Source of the DNA: Blakeslea trispora
Taxonomy: Eukaryota > Mucoromycota > Mucoromycetes > Mucorales > Choanephoraceae
Length of the DNA: 36,607 nucleotides
Assembly (NCBI GenBank): GCA_025331445.1
Contig: JAIWNE010000196.1
Coordinates: 1-36,607, forward strand
Direction of reading: 5' to 3'
Part shown: positions 23,328 through 33,287 of the stretch, piece by piece
Layout: the number at the start of each line of letters is the position of its first letter
Position numbering within the stretch: the first letter of the stretch is position 1
Notes under the pieces: generated by a model
The model's database searches: none
Told to the model about the DNA's origin: nothing
Seen by the model: only the letters and a program-made list of their open reading frames with translations
Made by a program: the position numbers and the translations under genes

Positions 23328-23363
23328 CTTTGTGCTTGTTATATTAGCGGCAACTGCTTTCAT

Positions 23364-23613
23364 GATCTATGGTAGACACATTTAAATTGAATTGTAAAAG
23401 AATGGAATGTTTGTTGTGATAATCATTCCAATAAATATGCTTTATTTAAGACCCGATTAAAACCCAAACCCCGCTTTCGATTTTGGTGTGAGTGACTGCC
23501 TTCACCTTTAGTGGCTTAGTTGGTTTTTTGTTGTTTTCGAATAGCATGAACCATTTAAACCTTTGAATTTATCTCTCCTTCTCTTTCTTTTTTTTTAATT
23601 GTTTGAGTCAACC
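23364..23613 (+). other. RIX1 upstream region
   Basis: About 250 bp separates the transposon remnant from the RIX1 start codon. It holds a pyrimidine-rich stretch (CTCTCCTTCTCTTTC..., about 23570-23597) directly before the ATG, a common layout in this window and probably the core promoter / 5' UTR. Nothing else was recognised. Confidence 0.4.
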
Positions 23614-26339
23614 ATGTCAACACAACTTACTTCTGCCAATAAAAATGGGCAACTGTTAAACAACATACTCAACCTATACATGGTGAACGATAGTCTGATT
23701 CATCAAAACTTGTCCTTTATTCTTGATATTATTCTCAACCACCGCCTGTTCAACACGTCTGCTGAGAGTGACGAATTGACAGCTATCTACCGAAAATGGA
23801 CTGTTCGTCTCAATGCCATTCTTCAGTCGAAAATCACAGTTGCTCGATGGTGCGCTATCAAATTAGTTCGCGTTACTTGTGAAAATTCGCATGACCTTCT
23901 TCTTTCCAATGGCAAGACATGGAGCGCACAACTCTTGGGTTTTGTTAGCGTATGTGTGTATAAACAGAAGCTTTTATTAAGTCCAGCACATTTAAATCCC
24001 TTTTTTTTTCTATAGAAATCCGAGCCAACTATTATTCATCAAGAATCAATCGAAACTTTGACTTATTTGTTTAGTTATACAGCCGATAAGCCTGAATTAC
24101 AGAGAGAAATTGCTACACCTAACCTTCAGCGCTACAATCAACTTTTAATTCAATTGGGTCGTAAACAGGAACTCCTTGTAAGTTTCTTCTCTTTCAAAAA
24201 AAAAAGGGAAGAAAAGCTTAAAATGCATGATGACTGATTGATTTTTTTTCTTTCTTTTTCAGCCTGTTGTTTTAGCTGCTTTGACAGCTAACATCAAATC
24301 ATTCCCATCTACAGCGCGACACATTTCTGAGCCTTGTCTTCAACTCTGTCTTTCATGCCTAGATGGCTCAAAAGATCATGACGCCAACACTATTAAAAGA
24401 GCCAACGACTGTCTTGCTTCTCTCTACATTGCTGGCGGTAAAGCACAGATGGCAGATCAATGGAAAGAAAGTCTGTCAAGATTGATTGGGTCTGTTCATG
24501 AATGCCTGAATCGATTGTTTGATACTGTAGATGAAGGTATATAAAAAAAAAGAGAGAGAGGTATTCTCGAATGTTATGCTTAATTAACCGCTCTTTTTGA
24601 CAACTAGAATCTCTTGAATTCGAATTACCAAAGTCATATCCCTTCCTTTCTGTTCCTTCAGACTATGTGGATGCATTCCCTATTTTACTGAGTCGAATTC
24701 AGCTTATTCAAGAGTCTATCTCTGCCTTTTTAACGTAAGAAGATAGAAAAAAGAAATAGTATCATTTATCTAAACTTATTTCTAAAGAACGTCCACTTCT
24801 GTTGCTGTTGGTGTTCCTGTGGCTCATTTGATCGATCTTGTGTGTCGTATCTACAATGTATCTGAAGGATCATTGGTAAGTAGCCCAAGAAGAATAGAAA
24901 GCTGAGTGTACTGACTTGTATATTGACAGATGCGTGAATTCAAAGACAAGAGTGAGTTCCTTACTTTAATGATGTGTCTACCTGCCTTGCATTTGAGTAC
25001 CTGTAAAATGGTGACAAGTTTATTATACTGGTAAGCACCTTTTGACAGACAAAAAGAAAAGATGTTTGATCCAAGTGTTTCTTTTTTCTTTCATATCAGC
25101 TCTGGTTCAGAAATTATTCGTTACAACAAACTCTTTTCTCAGATTCTGCTTAGATTGTTAAATGAACATAAACATAAGCGCACATTGAAGATTGCAGTCT
25201 ACAAGTTAATGTCACTCTGTATAGAAAAATGTGGATATACCTTTGCTGAAAGTGTACATAAGCCATTAATCACAGCTGTCTTACAAGATCTTCAAGTGAT
25301 TGAACACAAAGTGACTCTTTCCAAATCTCAGCAACAACAACAACAGCAACAGAAACATAAAAAGAGAAAGACAGACGTCACCAACTCAGATGCTCTTACC
25401 AGTAAAATGATTTCTGCTACTTCAGCAGATGTTCAAGTAGCTGCTATTGGTGCTTTGACTGCCTTAGTAGAAGCTTATGGTTTTGCTATGGACAATGGAC
25501 AGAGAGCTTCTGTAGATTCTTTGATTTTGAGTCGCTTGATTCAGATCATACCTGCTAGTGATCTCTCGGAAGAAGACGTGATATTGATTAAGGCTGAATT
25601 ATATCAATGCCTTATTGCCTCCATCACTCATCCTATTGAGACACAAGCTACCATTCTTCCTCATGCTTCTCGCTTATTCTCTGCTGGTACAAATGATGCT
25701 TCTCATGAATTACAGTTGATTTGTAAAAAGGGCTTGACTATATGCGATTTGATTATGCATTCAAGATTACCTCCTATTCAACGTGCTATGCCAAAGAGTA
25801 CACCCACTGTAGCTGTCACAATGCAAGAACCACAACAAGAAGAAGAAGACGAAGAGGAGGAAGAAGAAGAAGAAGAAGAAAAGGAAGTTGTCAAAGAAAA
25901 AGTGGTAGTTGAGGAAAAAGTGGTGGTTGAAGAAGAAGAGGTAGTTGAAGACGAAGACATGTTGGATCAAGCAGAAGTTACCCCTGAAATTGAGAATAAG
26001 AAGGTACAAGAAGAACAACCCAAAGTCACAGAGCAAGTCATTGAAACTGTATTTGATGAGACAACAACAATAACAGTGAATGACAGCTTGACAAAAGAAG
26101 ATTCTTCTATTGAAAAACCTCTGATCAACATGCCTGCCACAATGACAGAAAAGGAAGCAGAGGTCGACACAACACCAAGCGTACCTGCTGCAATTGAAAA
26201 GCAGACTGTTATTGATCTTACTTCAGACTCCAATCGATCTACTCCTAAACTGAAAGAAATGGATCTTGATATGGACTTTGATATGGATATGCCTTCCATT
26301 GACTTGGCTGGCCCTGATACGGATGATGAAGATGAGTAG
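23614..26339 (+). CDS. RIX1/PELP1-like pre-60S ribosome assembly factor
   Basis: Seven exons: 23614-23949, 24016-24177, 24263-24536, 24608-24734, 24788-24875, 24930-25030, 25100-26339; 775 aa. The N-terminal half is alpha-helical and matches the RIX1 N-terminal domain, notably YRKWTVRLNAILQSK followed by ARWCAIKLVRVTCE. RIX1 (IPI2) acts with IPI1/TEX10 and IPI3/WDR18 in the Rix1 complex, which clears ITS2 and remodels pre-60S particles with the Rea1/MDN1 AAA ATPase in the nucleolus and nucleoplasm. A poly-Gln run followed by a basic nuclear-localisation-like KHKKRK lies near residues 440-452. The C-terminal 180 residues are disordered and very acidic, with a Glu tract at about 600-650, resembling the acidic tail of animal PELP1. 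The ATG at 23614 was chosen because upstream codons are non-ATG. An AATAAA at 26370-26375 is a plausible polyadenylation signal. Confidence 0.85.
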
Positions 26340-26771
26340 AGATTTTAGAGCCACTCTTTTCTTTCTTGTAATAAATTGTATACAGTTCAATTCTTTTCTT
26401 TACTTGCATATTCCAAAGCCGACGGACATATCCCTCTTTTTACTTTGGTTGCTTAAAAAGAAAAAGACTTTTTTAGGTGCTTCTGACTAAACATGATGAA
26501 TTTAGACGCCACATAGCCCTTTGAGCAGAAGTCCTTATTAACACATAAAGAGCATGAAAAGAGCAATTCATTCTAAGCCAACCATTTAAACTTCTGGTGA
26601 GCCTAATGAAAAGACTTGCAATTTAAAATATTTTCAAAGACCGGCTGTTGCAGTTATTTTCATTGGAAGCTTCATCTGTCCGGAATACCAAAAAAAAATA
26701 AAGATTCAGCTGTCCCTCTTTTGTTCTTTTCCTTTTTTTTTCTTCCTCCCCTTTTTTTGACATTTGTCATC
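26340..26771 (+). other. RIX1 3' end and ERG9 promoter region
   Basis: These 432 bp contain the RIX1 polyadenylation signal (26370-26375) and then the ERG9 upstream region, ending in strong T/C-rich tracts (about 26698-26760) immediately before the ERG9 ATG. I do not see a clear sterol regulatory element and no gene is evident. Confidence 0.45.
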
Positions 26772-28213
26772 ATGTTACAAGCTTTGTTGGATTCTGCTAC
26801 CAGACCTTCAGAATTGGCTGCTTTGTTTAGCTACAAGTTTGCACCCAAGTCATCATCTGCTGATCGTCTCAAGAGAGCTTTGGCCAACGACGCGTCAAAG
26901 AAGCGTTGTTATGATTTCTTAAACTTGGTAATTATGTCGCTCTATACCTCATAAACAATTCAACTAATACCTTATTCAAAGACTTCCCGAAGTTTTGCTG
27001 CTGTCATTCAAGAATTAGATGATGAATTAAGAGACGCTGTAAAGAAGAAAAAAAAAGAAAGGGCTGATGGGCTATTCTTGAAGACTAATCAACTCCTTCA
27101 CTCTAGATTTGCTTGTTCTATCTTGTGTTGCGTGGTTTAGATACAATTGAAGATGATATGACATTGCCCTTGGACAGAAAAGTAGAGTTGTTGAGATCGT
27201 TTGATCAAATTATCTATCAAAAGGGTTGGAATTTTAATGAAAGTAAGCCCCTTTGAAAAGAACAAGAGGTACAAGCAAATGAACATGTTTATTGGATTAT
27301 AGATGGGCCAAATGAAAAAGATCGTATTTTGTTGGTCGAGTTTGATGTTGTGATTCAAGAATTTCTTCGCTTAAAGCCTGAATTTCAACAAGTGATTGCC
27401 AACATCACCAAATTAATGGGTAACGGTATGGCTGATTATGCAACAGGCGAACATAGAGAAAACACATCAGTAGCTACCATTGCCGACTTTGATCTCTATT
27501 GTCACTATGTTGCTGGTCTTGTAGGCTATGGTCTATCGGACCTATTCGCCGCTTCGGGGCTTGAATCACCTGAAATTAAAAACGACAAAGCCTTGTCCAA
27601 TTCAATGGGTCTCTTTCTACAAAAGACAAACATCATCCGTGATTACCGTGAAGATTTGGATGACGGTCGTCAGTTTTGGCCCCGCGAGATTTGGGGCAAG
27701 TATGTTGATAAGTTTGGCGATTTCACAAAGCCTGAGTATAAGACACAAGCACAGCAATGTTTAAGTCATATGGTCTTGAATGTCTTGAATCATGTTCCTG
27801 ATGTCCTTACCTATCTCTCTAAGCTCAAGAACCAATCTGTCTTTAGCTTTTGTGCTATTCCTCAAGTCATGGCCATCTCTACACTTGCTCTTGTCTTTAA
27901 CAACCTTGATATTTACGAGCGCAACATTAAGATCCGTAAAGGTGAGGCTGTCAAGTTGATCTTGGCTAGTACAGATATGGACAGTGTGATCGATATCTTT
28001 AGACGCTATATCTTTGAGATTGGCAGAAAGAACATTGCTACTGACCCCAACTTTATGGAGATCTCAATGAGCATTGGTAAAATCGAGCAATGGATTGCTA
28101 CTCATCACACACCCTCTACAACAAAAGCTTTGCAAAAATCACAATCCAACTTATTATTACCTATCATCATTGGTCTTGTTGGTTTCATGATCTATCAATA
28201 TCTTCAATATTAA
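26772..28213 (+). CDS. ERG9: Squalene synthase (farnesyl-diphosphate farnesyltransferase)
   Basis: Condenses two farnesyl diphosphates via presqualene diphosphate to squalene with NADPH, the first committed step of ergosterol synthesis, on the ER membrane. Four exons (26772-26927, 26982-27038, 27107-27242, 27303-28213) give 419 aa, normal for fungal ERG9. The first Asp-rich motif DTIEDD is at residues 83-88, just after ICLFYLVLRGL; the active-site segment NGMADYATG follows in exon 4; the second Asp-rich motif DYREDLDD, leading into GRQFWPREIW, is at 230-237. The C-terminus ends in a single hydrophobic anchor (about 400-419, LLLPIIIGLVGFMIYQYL), typical of tail-anchored squalene synthase. Exon 1 carries the conserved C-Y-x-F-L segment, and exon 2 the TSRSF motif. 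All catalytic motifs look intact. It faces the FLX1-like gene tail to tail, 61 bp away. Confidence 0.97.
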
Positions 28214-28274
28214 TAATACACACACATATATATATTTAATTCTTTTATTTTTTTTATATAATACAAATAATCTA
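28214..28274. terminator. 61-bp shared 3' region of ERG9 and the FLX1-like gene
   Basis: This short (A/T)-only stretch, with a TATATATAT block, T8 and an AATAAA on the minus strand (within AAAATAAAAG), must serve 3' end formation for both converging genes. Overlapping mRNA 3' ends are likely. Confidence 0.5.
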
Positions 28275-29506
28275 TTATGAAGCATGCTTTTTAAAATATT
28301 GACTCAAATTTTCATACACTAAAAATGTAATACAAGTGCCTGGCAAAACTCGAATTGTACTTGGCGCTAAACCCTTATAGAAACCCATATAACCTTCAGC
28401 TCGAACAATCTGTTTAGCACAATCAATCACACCTGTATAAGAATCTTTAGATGAACCATTCTATATATATAAAGAGAGAGATGGAGGTTAGAAATGATTA
28501 GATTTCATTCATTTTCCCTTTTACCTGTAATCGACTCTTGATCACTTGGTAAGGATATGTTGTAATCATGGCTACTACTTTAGAAGTGGCTGCCATGGTG
28601 AGGTATTCAGATTGACTTAGTTTGGCATTCAATTCATCTGTCGATGTAAGTCCCTCTTTATGACGGATATCATTTCGTCTCTTCTTCATTTCTTCATACA
28701 CCATAAATTGAATGGCACCGTGGGAAACACCAAATAAGGCAGGTACAAGGCCACGGTAGAGACCTTGTATCCCTTCTTCTATATACAACCGCTTTAAACC
28801 ATCCAAAAGACCTTTATAGGCTTGAGGTGTATGTTGCGTAGTACTGCACATACGAGTCTTGATAACCCAGATGGGATTGGCCATGAGTGCCGTCAATGCA
28901 CCTATCATTCTTTTCTCTTAATCCCTGTTTTTTTTTGTTCATCCTCTCTCTCTCTCTTTATTTTTTTTTTTACCTGCTTCTGCCGAAGCAATCAAGTGTT
29001 GAACAGGGGATAATTTGCCTTCATCATCTTTCTGCATATGACGCTTAGCCAAATCATAAGAACCGAAATAAAAAGCCCAACTAAATGTGGTGCCTATCAT
29101 GTTGGGTGATACACCTCGATATAATCCTCGCCATACACCTTCATCTCGAAGAATGGATTGAAATGCTCGGATGGTGCCGCCCAAAAAAGGTTGCTCTTTT
29201 GAATAACGTGCTGAATTGACTTTTTTTTTCTCTCTTTTTGTAAGACAATGGGATTCGAGGAAAATGTTCGTTCTCTAATTTACCTTGGAACCGAATCTTG
29301 ATAAGGTCAAGAGGGTGCAGAAGCGTAGTTGAAACAATACCAGCACCGAAACCTGCTAAAGCTTGGTCCTGTCAAAACAACAAAACGTCACATAGACAAG
29401 TAAGCCACTGGGATCCGCGGACAAAGAAAGAAATCCTTCCTTTTGGACAGAAACTTACTGTATGTGGCGATCCGGTAAATGAGCTTGTTTCCTTGTCAGA
29501 AGCCAT
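28275..29506 (-). CDS. Mitochondrial carrier, FLX1/SLC25A32 (FAD/folate) type
   Basis: Five exons (29506-29459, 29368-29284, 29210-28974, 28901-28525, 28460-28275) give 310 aa, the normal size for a six-helix SLC25 carrier of the inner mitochondrial membrane. The three repeat signatures are HPLDLIKIRF (residue 34), NPIWVIKTR (132) and YPYQVIKSR (239), each followed by the usual gly-containing matrix helix (EGVWRGLYRG, EGIQGLYRG, EGYMGFYKG). The second signature has Trp at the acidic position (PIW), typical of the FAD, folate, pyrimidine and NAD subgroup, and FGVSHGAIQFMVYEEMK together with the third repeat closely follows SLC25A32/Flx1. The likely substrate is FAD or folate moving across the inner membrane, supporting mitochondrial flavoproteins. 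The subgroup call rests on residue pattern only; a pyrimidine or NAD carrier is the main alternative. Confidence 0.85.
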
Positions 29507-30542
29507 ACACTCTATAAAATAAAATAGAAAATAAAGCAAAAAAAAAAAAAATAACTAAACAAAAAAAAATGTGGAGAAAATCAAAAGTAAAAGTACGATT
29601 GAAATGCCGACTGAAATGGTTCAGAGATTGATGACACAAAGTCAAATCAAAAAGAAAAACCAAGATAGACAGGTAAAGAGTATTTAACTTCTTTCTTTTG
29701 CCATCAAGAATAAAAAAGAAACAGCTCTATTTTATATGGGATTTAACAAAGTGTCAAGAAAACGAATTGAGAACCGCATAAAGCTTTCTCGAGCAATTTG
29801 AGGAAAAATAAACTACAATTCAAGCCAAATGCGTCTAACAAAATGAAGATTCAAAATAAAGAGCAAACATTCGACTAGATTTATAATCCAACAATCATTT
29901 ACAGAACCATGGTTTTTGCTTTCAGCAACTAACAATAAAAAGCAGGTTTGTGCGTAAATATAAAATGCATCTAACTTGATTGGCTTTAGTCTTATTTCAT
30001 ACACTACAATAAAAAGCAAATCTAAAGAATGGTCGTTCAACGTCATCCGAGAGACCTTTCTTGAAAACTATTATGGGGGTGCCGCTCTGGTGTGCCGTTT
30101 TTCACAATCAATTTCGAAAAGAGTATGACCCTGAAATATTTTGCTTTTGAGCTGTAAGTTTTGAGATTTCTTGTTTGCGTGTCATGAACCAGAGCTTCCA
30201 CTTTGTGATACTTCTTTTTTTTTTCCCTCCTGGATGTGATTTCATGTATCCCACAGCTCAAAAGAGAATATAATAGGTTTAGACTCAATTTATTTTGCCA
30301 GGAATCAACATATCAAACGCTTCTTCTTATTTATATGATATGCAGATTAAAATGATCCCTATAGTATTCATACGTTATAAGCGCAGGCATTGACATATCA
30401 ACATGTAAGCCACACTCAATTCATTCTGCTTCAAGACAGTAGAGAATGATATCCCAAGTCAAGCAATATACTATAAATTCAATGCATTCTTTTTTTTTTA
30501 AAGTATATTTTATTAGAAATCAGTAGGTTTCACAGTGCAAGT
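29507..30542. other. 1.0-kb gene-free interval
   Basis: This lies upstream of the FLX1-like gene and downstream of the bHLH gene. Short open frames on the minus strand (about 29813-30046 and 30043-30288) resemble no family and have no splice partners. The first 60 bp carry A runs. Close to the right end an AATAAA on the minus strand (30514-30509) sits 28 nt past the bHLH stop and is the likely polyadenylation signal. I see no RNA gene. Confidence 0.5.
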
Positions 30543-31349
30543 TTAACACAAGATGTTTTCAAGATTCATATTCCTGTCTAGACTATTCTTCCCTAGTGCT
30601 TGATCAGAGGCCAAGCTAGAGTCTATTTGAATGCTTGGTGTCTGTTTACCCAACTTCATAAGATCCATTGGTTTTAATCCGGCAGGTGGGGCTGAAGAAG
30701 AAAGTAATGGGGAATTGGACCAATCATCTTCCTCCTCCTCTTCCAGTTCTTCCCCTCCTTCTTTCTTTTCCGCAGTCTGTTTGGGCTCTGATGGCTCATG
30801 AGCAATACCTTTTAGATAGACAATGTAATCAATAGCACTCTGTAAGATGGTCATTTTGTGAAGGTTATGACGATCAGCACAGGAAGGGATCAGTTCCTTC
30901 AACTGAAGTATTTTATCGTTGATCCGCTCTCGGCGCCTTCGTTCAATTGCACTATGAGACATTTTGCGAGCTTGTTCTCTTTGATCTGCTGTTGTTGTAT
31001 TGGGTATACTAGGCTGTATTTGAGGAGATAGTTGCATTGGGTAGAGACTGAGTGTGGGACCTAGACTGGGAGATATGATGTGAGGTTGAGAGGTAGGTGA
31101 TTTAGGAAGAATACGTTGAACATTGCTTGATTTATTAGGTGATAGACTAGGAGAGGCAGGTGGTTGTGCTACAGATAGATAGTAAGGATGTTGATGGTAT
31201 ACTGGGAAATAAGAAGGCACAAAATGTGGATGGTATGATACAAGTGGTGGTGGTAATGGCACTGTAGGTACTTGAGTCTTTTCTATAGATCCATCCGAAG
31301 ATCGCTTTCTTTTCTTTGGTGGTGGTGGCATGGATATATTGTCAGTCAT
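30543..31349 (-). CDS. bHLH transcription factor
   Basis: Intronless, 268 aa, starting at the ATG at 31349 (the longer frame upstream has no ATG). A basic NLS-like PKKRKR is at residues 11-16; residues 30-120 are Pro/Ser/Tyr/His rich and disordered. The bHLH domain spans 129-181: basic region SHSAIERRRRERIND with His132, Glu136 and Arg140 at the E-box-contacting positions, helix 1, a loop SCADRHNLH, and helix 2 KMTILQSAIDYIVYLK. The His-Glu-Arg combination predicts binding to CACGTG as a dimer. No leucine zipper follows helix 2; instead there is an acidic stretch (GGEELEEEEEDDW, about 198-210) that could activate transcription. The target pathway cannot be told from sequence. A CACGTG lies in its own upstream region (31462-31467). 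Confidence 0.9.
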   Translation of the reverse strand: MTDNISMPPPPKKRKRSSDGSIEKTQVPTVPLPPPLVSYHPHFVPSYFPVYHQHPYYLSVAQPPASPSLSPNKSSNVQRILPKSPTSQPHIISPSLGPTLSLYPMQLSPQIQPSIPNTTTADQREQARKMSHSAIERRRRERINDKILQLKELIPSCADRHNLHKMTILQSAIDYIVYLKGIAHEPSEPKQTAEKKEGGEELEEEEEDDWSNSPLLSSSAPPAGLKPMDLMKLGKQTPSIQIDSSLASDQALGKNSLDRNMNLENILC

Positions 31350-32009
31350 AATATGGAAAGAAAAAAGAGAGAAAAAGAGAGAGTTTGCAAAGAAGGGGGG
31401 AAAATCTACTCTTGTCCCTATTGTTTGGATCAAGTTACCAATCGTAACTGACTTTAGAAACCACGTGTAATTCTGATTGGTAGATCTCTGGGTCACGTTT
31501 GATAATGTGTGTTATTGAAACCTCATCTTTCTTTGTTTTCCTTTTGTTCCATTCAAGTCGTATTCTAACAACCTTGTTTTCTTTTTTCTTTTTTTTGGCT
31601 GGGCAATTTGTTGCTATGGATATTACTAAACAAGGATAGTGACAAAGCTCTTTTTTTTGGAAAAAGAAATGATTTCCGTTCATACATAATAAATCGTTTT
31701 CAACGTATTTCGGACTAACACAGTAAAATGACTAGTGATACTGATAAAAGACAAAGCAAGATTAACTCAATAGCACAGGTTGATAGAGAGCATTCAAGAA
31801 GAAGGCTAATGTAGTCATGTAAAAAGAGAGAGAGAGGCAACAAACACTGTTGCTTTTTTTATGTTAGAGTTGAATGAATTTGGATGTCATGGTCAGATAG
31901 CTCTTTTGATTCATCAATCACGGTTAAATTTCGGGGTGAAATATTTAGGATTTTTAAAAAAAATCCATGCATTTTTGTCTTTTTTTTTTTATTATTTCTT
32001 AAAAATTCA
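31350..32009. promoter_or_regulatory. Divergent promoter region between the bHLH gene and OMA1
   Basis: The 660 bp contain no gene. The half next to the bHLH gene has AG-rich stretches (about 31360-31400), a perfect E-box at 31462-31467 and an ATTGG (inverted CCAAT) at 31476-31480. The OMA1 side has a 10-plus T run and A/T tracts immediately before its ATG. Confidence 0.5.
31462..31467. promoter_or_regulatory. Perfect CACGTG E-box upstream of the bHLH gene
   Basis: CACGTG lies 113 bp upstream of the bHLH start codon. The encoded factor has the residues expected to read this palindrome, so autoregulation is possible. A chance occurrence cannot be excluded. Confidence 0.4.
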
Positions 32010-33233
32010 ATGTGGACACGTATTTTACAGCCTTATCGATCCTCTGTCTTTAGAAGCATAAAGACACCTAAACAATGTTATGCTTCTTATTCTCGATTTC
32101 CTCTGCAGCCAATCAAAAACAGGCCTTCTCCTACCCAATACACACGCTTTGAAAGCAATCAACGCACTCCGTTCTATCTATCAAAACGAGTATGGGTGTT
32201 TGTAGGCACAGGCACTGTTATGTTTGGTGGCTATTATGTCACTCATCTCGAAAGAGTACCCATCAGTAACCGAGTTCGTTTTATGGATGTCACACCTCGT
32301 CAAGAAGAAGGTACATTTGTTATTCATATTCTATCTCGGACTGACACTTACTTTCTTTTAAAGCCATGGCCATCCAAGCCTATCATGAAGTCATGGCACA
32401 ATATGGTAACCGTATCTTACCTGCCAATCATCCTTACAGTAAATTGGTGCGAAGAGTAGCTCAACGTTTGGTGCGAGTATCAGGCATGGATGATATGAAA
32501 TGGGAATTTTATGTTGTGAATTCACCTGAACGAAAGTAAGTCCATTCTTAATTCCGAGTACGATAACAAGTCTTTGACATATCAAAGTGCCTTTGTTTTA
32601 CCTGGTGGTAAAGTGTTTGTCTTTACTGGTATTTTACCTGTCGTTCAGAATGAAGGTAAATAAGCAACTTACATCTGAGAGGATATACGTACTTATAACA
32701 TACAAGATGGTATGGCTGCTGTATTGGGACATGAAATATCACACCAATTGGCTAGACACAGTGCAGAAAAGTTTAGTTTTGCCAAGATTCTGTTTGTCCT
32801 TCAATTCAGTTTGGCTCTGTTTGGTGTCGATCCTTCTTTTGTGTTTAATCGATTTTCCTATAATTTTCTGATGATGAAGCCATTTTCACGTAAATGTGAA
32901 ACTGAGGCAGATGATATTGGGCTTCAATTGATGGCCTTGGCTTGCTTTGATCCTCAAGAGGCTATTGAGGTCTGGAAGAGAATGGATGCTCTTGGTGAAC
33001 ATGATGTTCCTCAGTTTGCCAGTACACATCCCAGCCATAAGAACCGTATTGAGTTTCTGAGAAAAGAGGTAAGGAAAGGAGAGGAGGGGGATAGATGAAG
33101 GGAAAGAAAAAGGAATCATTAATCCTTCTTTATAAAGTTACCTACTGCTATGAAAAAGAGAGCAGAGAGTGACTGTTCTAGTGAAATGAAGACATTTGCA
33201 GATCAATTTAGAGATACTTGGGCAAGATGGTAA
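32010..33233 (+). CDS. OMA1: OMA1 mitochondrial inner-membrane metalloendopeptidase (M48)
   Basis: Five exons (32010-32310, 32364-32535, 32588-32655, 32707-33068, 33138-33233) give 332 aa, close to yeast Oma1. OMA1 is the stress-activated protease of mitochondrial inner-membrane quality control; in animals it cleaves OPA1 and DELE1, and in fungi it overlaps in function with the m-AAA protease. The N-terminus (MWTRILQPYRSSVFRSIK) is Arg/Ser rich without acidic residues, as expected of a matrix-targeting signal. One hydrophobic segment at 61-78 is the membrane anchor. The zinc site is HEISH at 189-193 in VLGHEISHQLARH, with the third ligand in the CETEADDIG segment (about 245-249). The preceding AFVLPGGKVFVFTGILP is the family's conserved edge-strand block. 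The ATG at 32010 was preferred over upstream in-frame codons because it gives the targeting signal. It converges on CWC21 with 54 bp between stops. Confidence 0.93.
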
Positions 33234-33246
33234 AAACAAAGAAAGT

Positions 33247-33252
33247 AATAAA
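33247..33252 (+). terminator. Polyadenylation signal of OMA1
   Basis: AATAAA begins 14 nt past the OMA1 stop codon, within the 54-bp gap to the convergent CWC21 stop, so the OMA1 transcript probably runs into the 3' end of CWC21. Confidence 0.55.
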
Positions 33253-33287
33253 ACACAAGGCATGTCATTGTTTCAAAAAAAAAAAAA

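Larger units (their letters stand above)
21894..23363 (-). pseudogene. Tc1/mariner-type transposase, disrupted (N-terminal and C-terminal parts separated)
   Basis: The N-terminal part (23268 to about 22791) carries a helix-turn-helix region (EASRLMGIPYATASSIVKRI), a second HTH-like segment and the first catalytic Asp in VVWSDESRYT. The C-terminal part (about 22211-21894) has the second Asp in FQEDGATCHTG and the Glu in SPDLNPIEHLW, ending IGGTTKY. I count 35 residues between second Asp and Glu. The expected 50-60 residues between the first and second Asp regions are missing and replaced by about 580 bp of AT-rich DNA. The true N-terminus probably begins at an ATG at 23361-23363 (MKAVAANITSTKK) but shifts frame at 23265-23268, where a TGA overlaps the downstream ATG. 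The element is therefore dead. I found no convincing terminal inverted repeats. A paralogous intact copy elsewhere is likely (inference). Confidence 0.85.

Noticed and set aside
21700..23480. Terminal inverted repeats for the Tc1 element
   Set aside because: I compared the AT-rich left side (21700-21890) with the right side (23380-23500, including a GACCCGATTAAAACCC block) and found no convincing inverted match.
26340..29506. A metabolic gene cluster of ERG9 with the mitochondrial carrier
   Set aside because: The two genes are convergent and work in unrelated pathways; adjacency alone is not evidence of a cluster.
30043..30288. Small minus-strand open frame between the carrier and bHLH genes
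   Set aside because: No domain, basic low-complexity composition, no support beyond being open.
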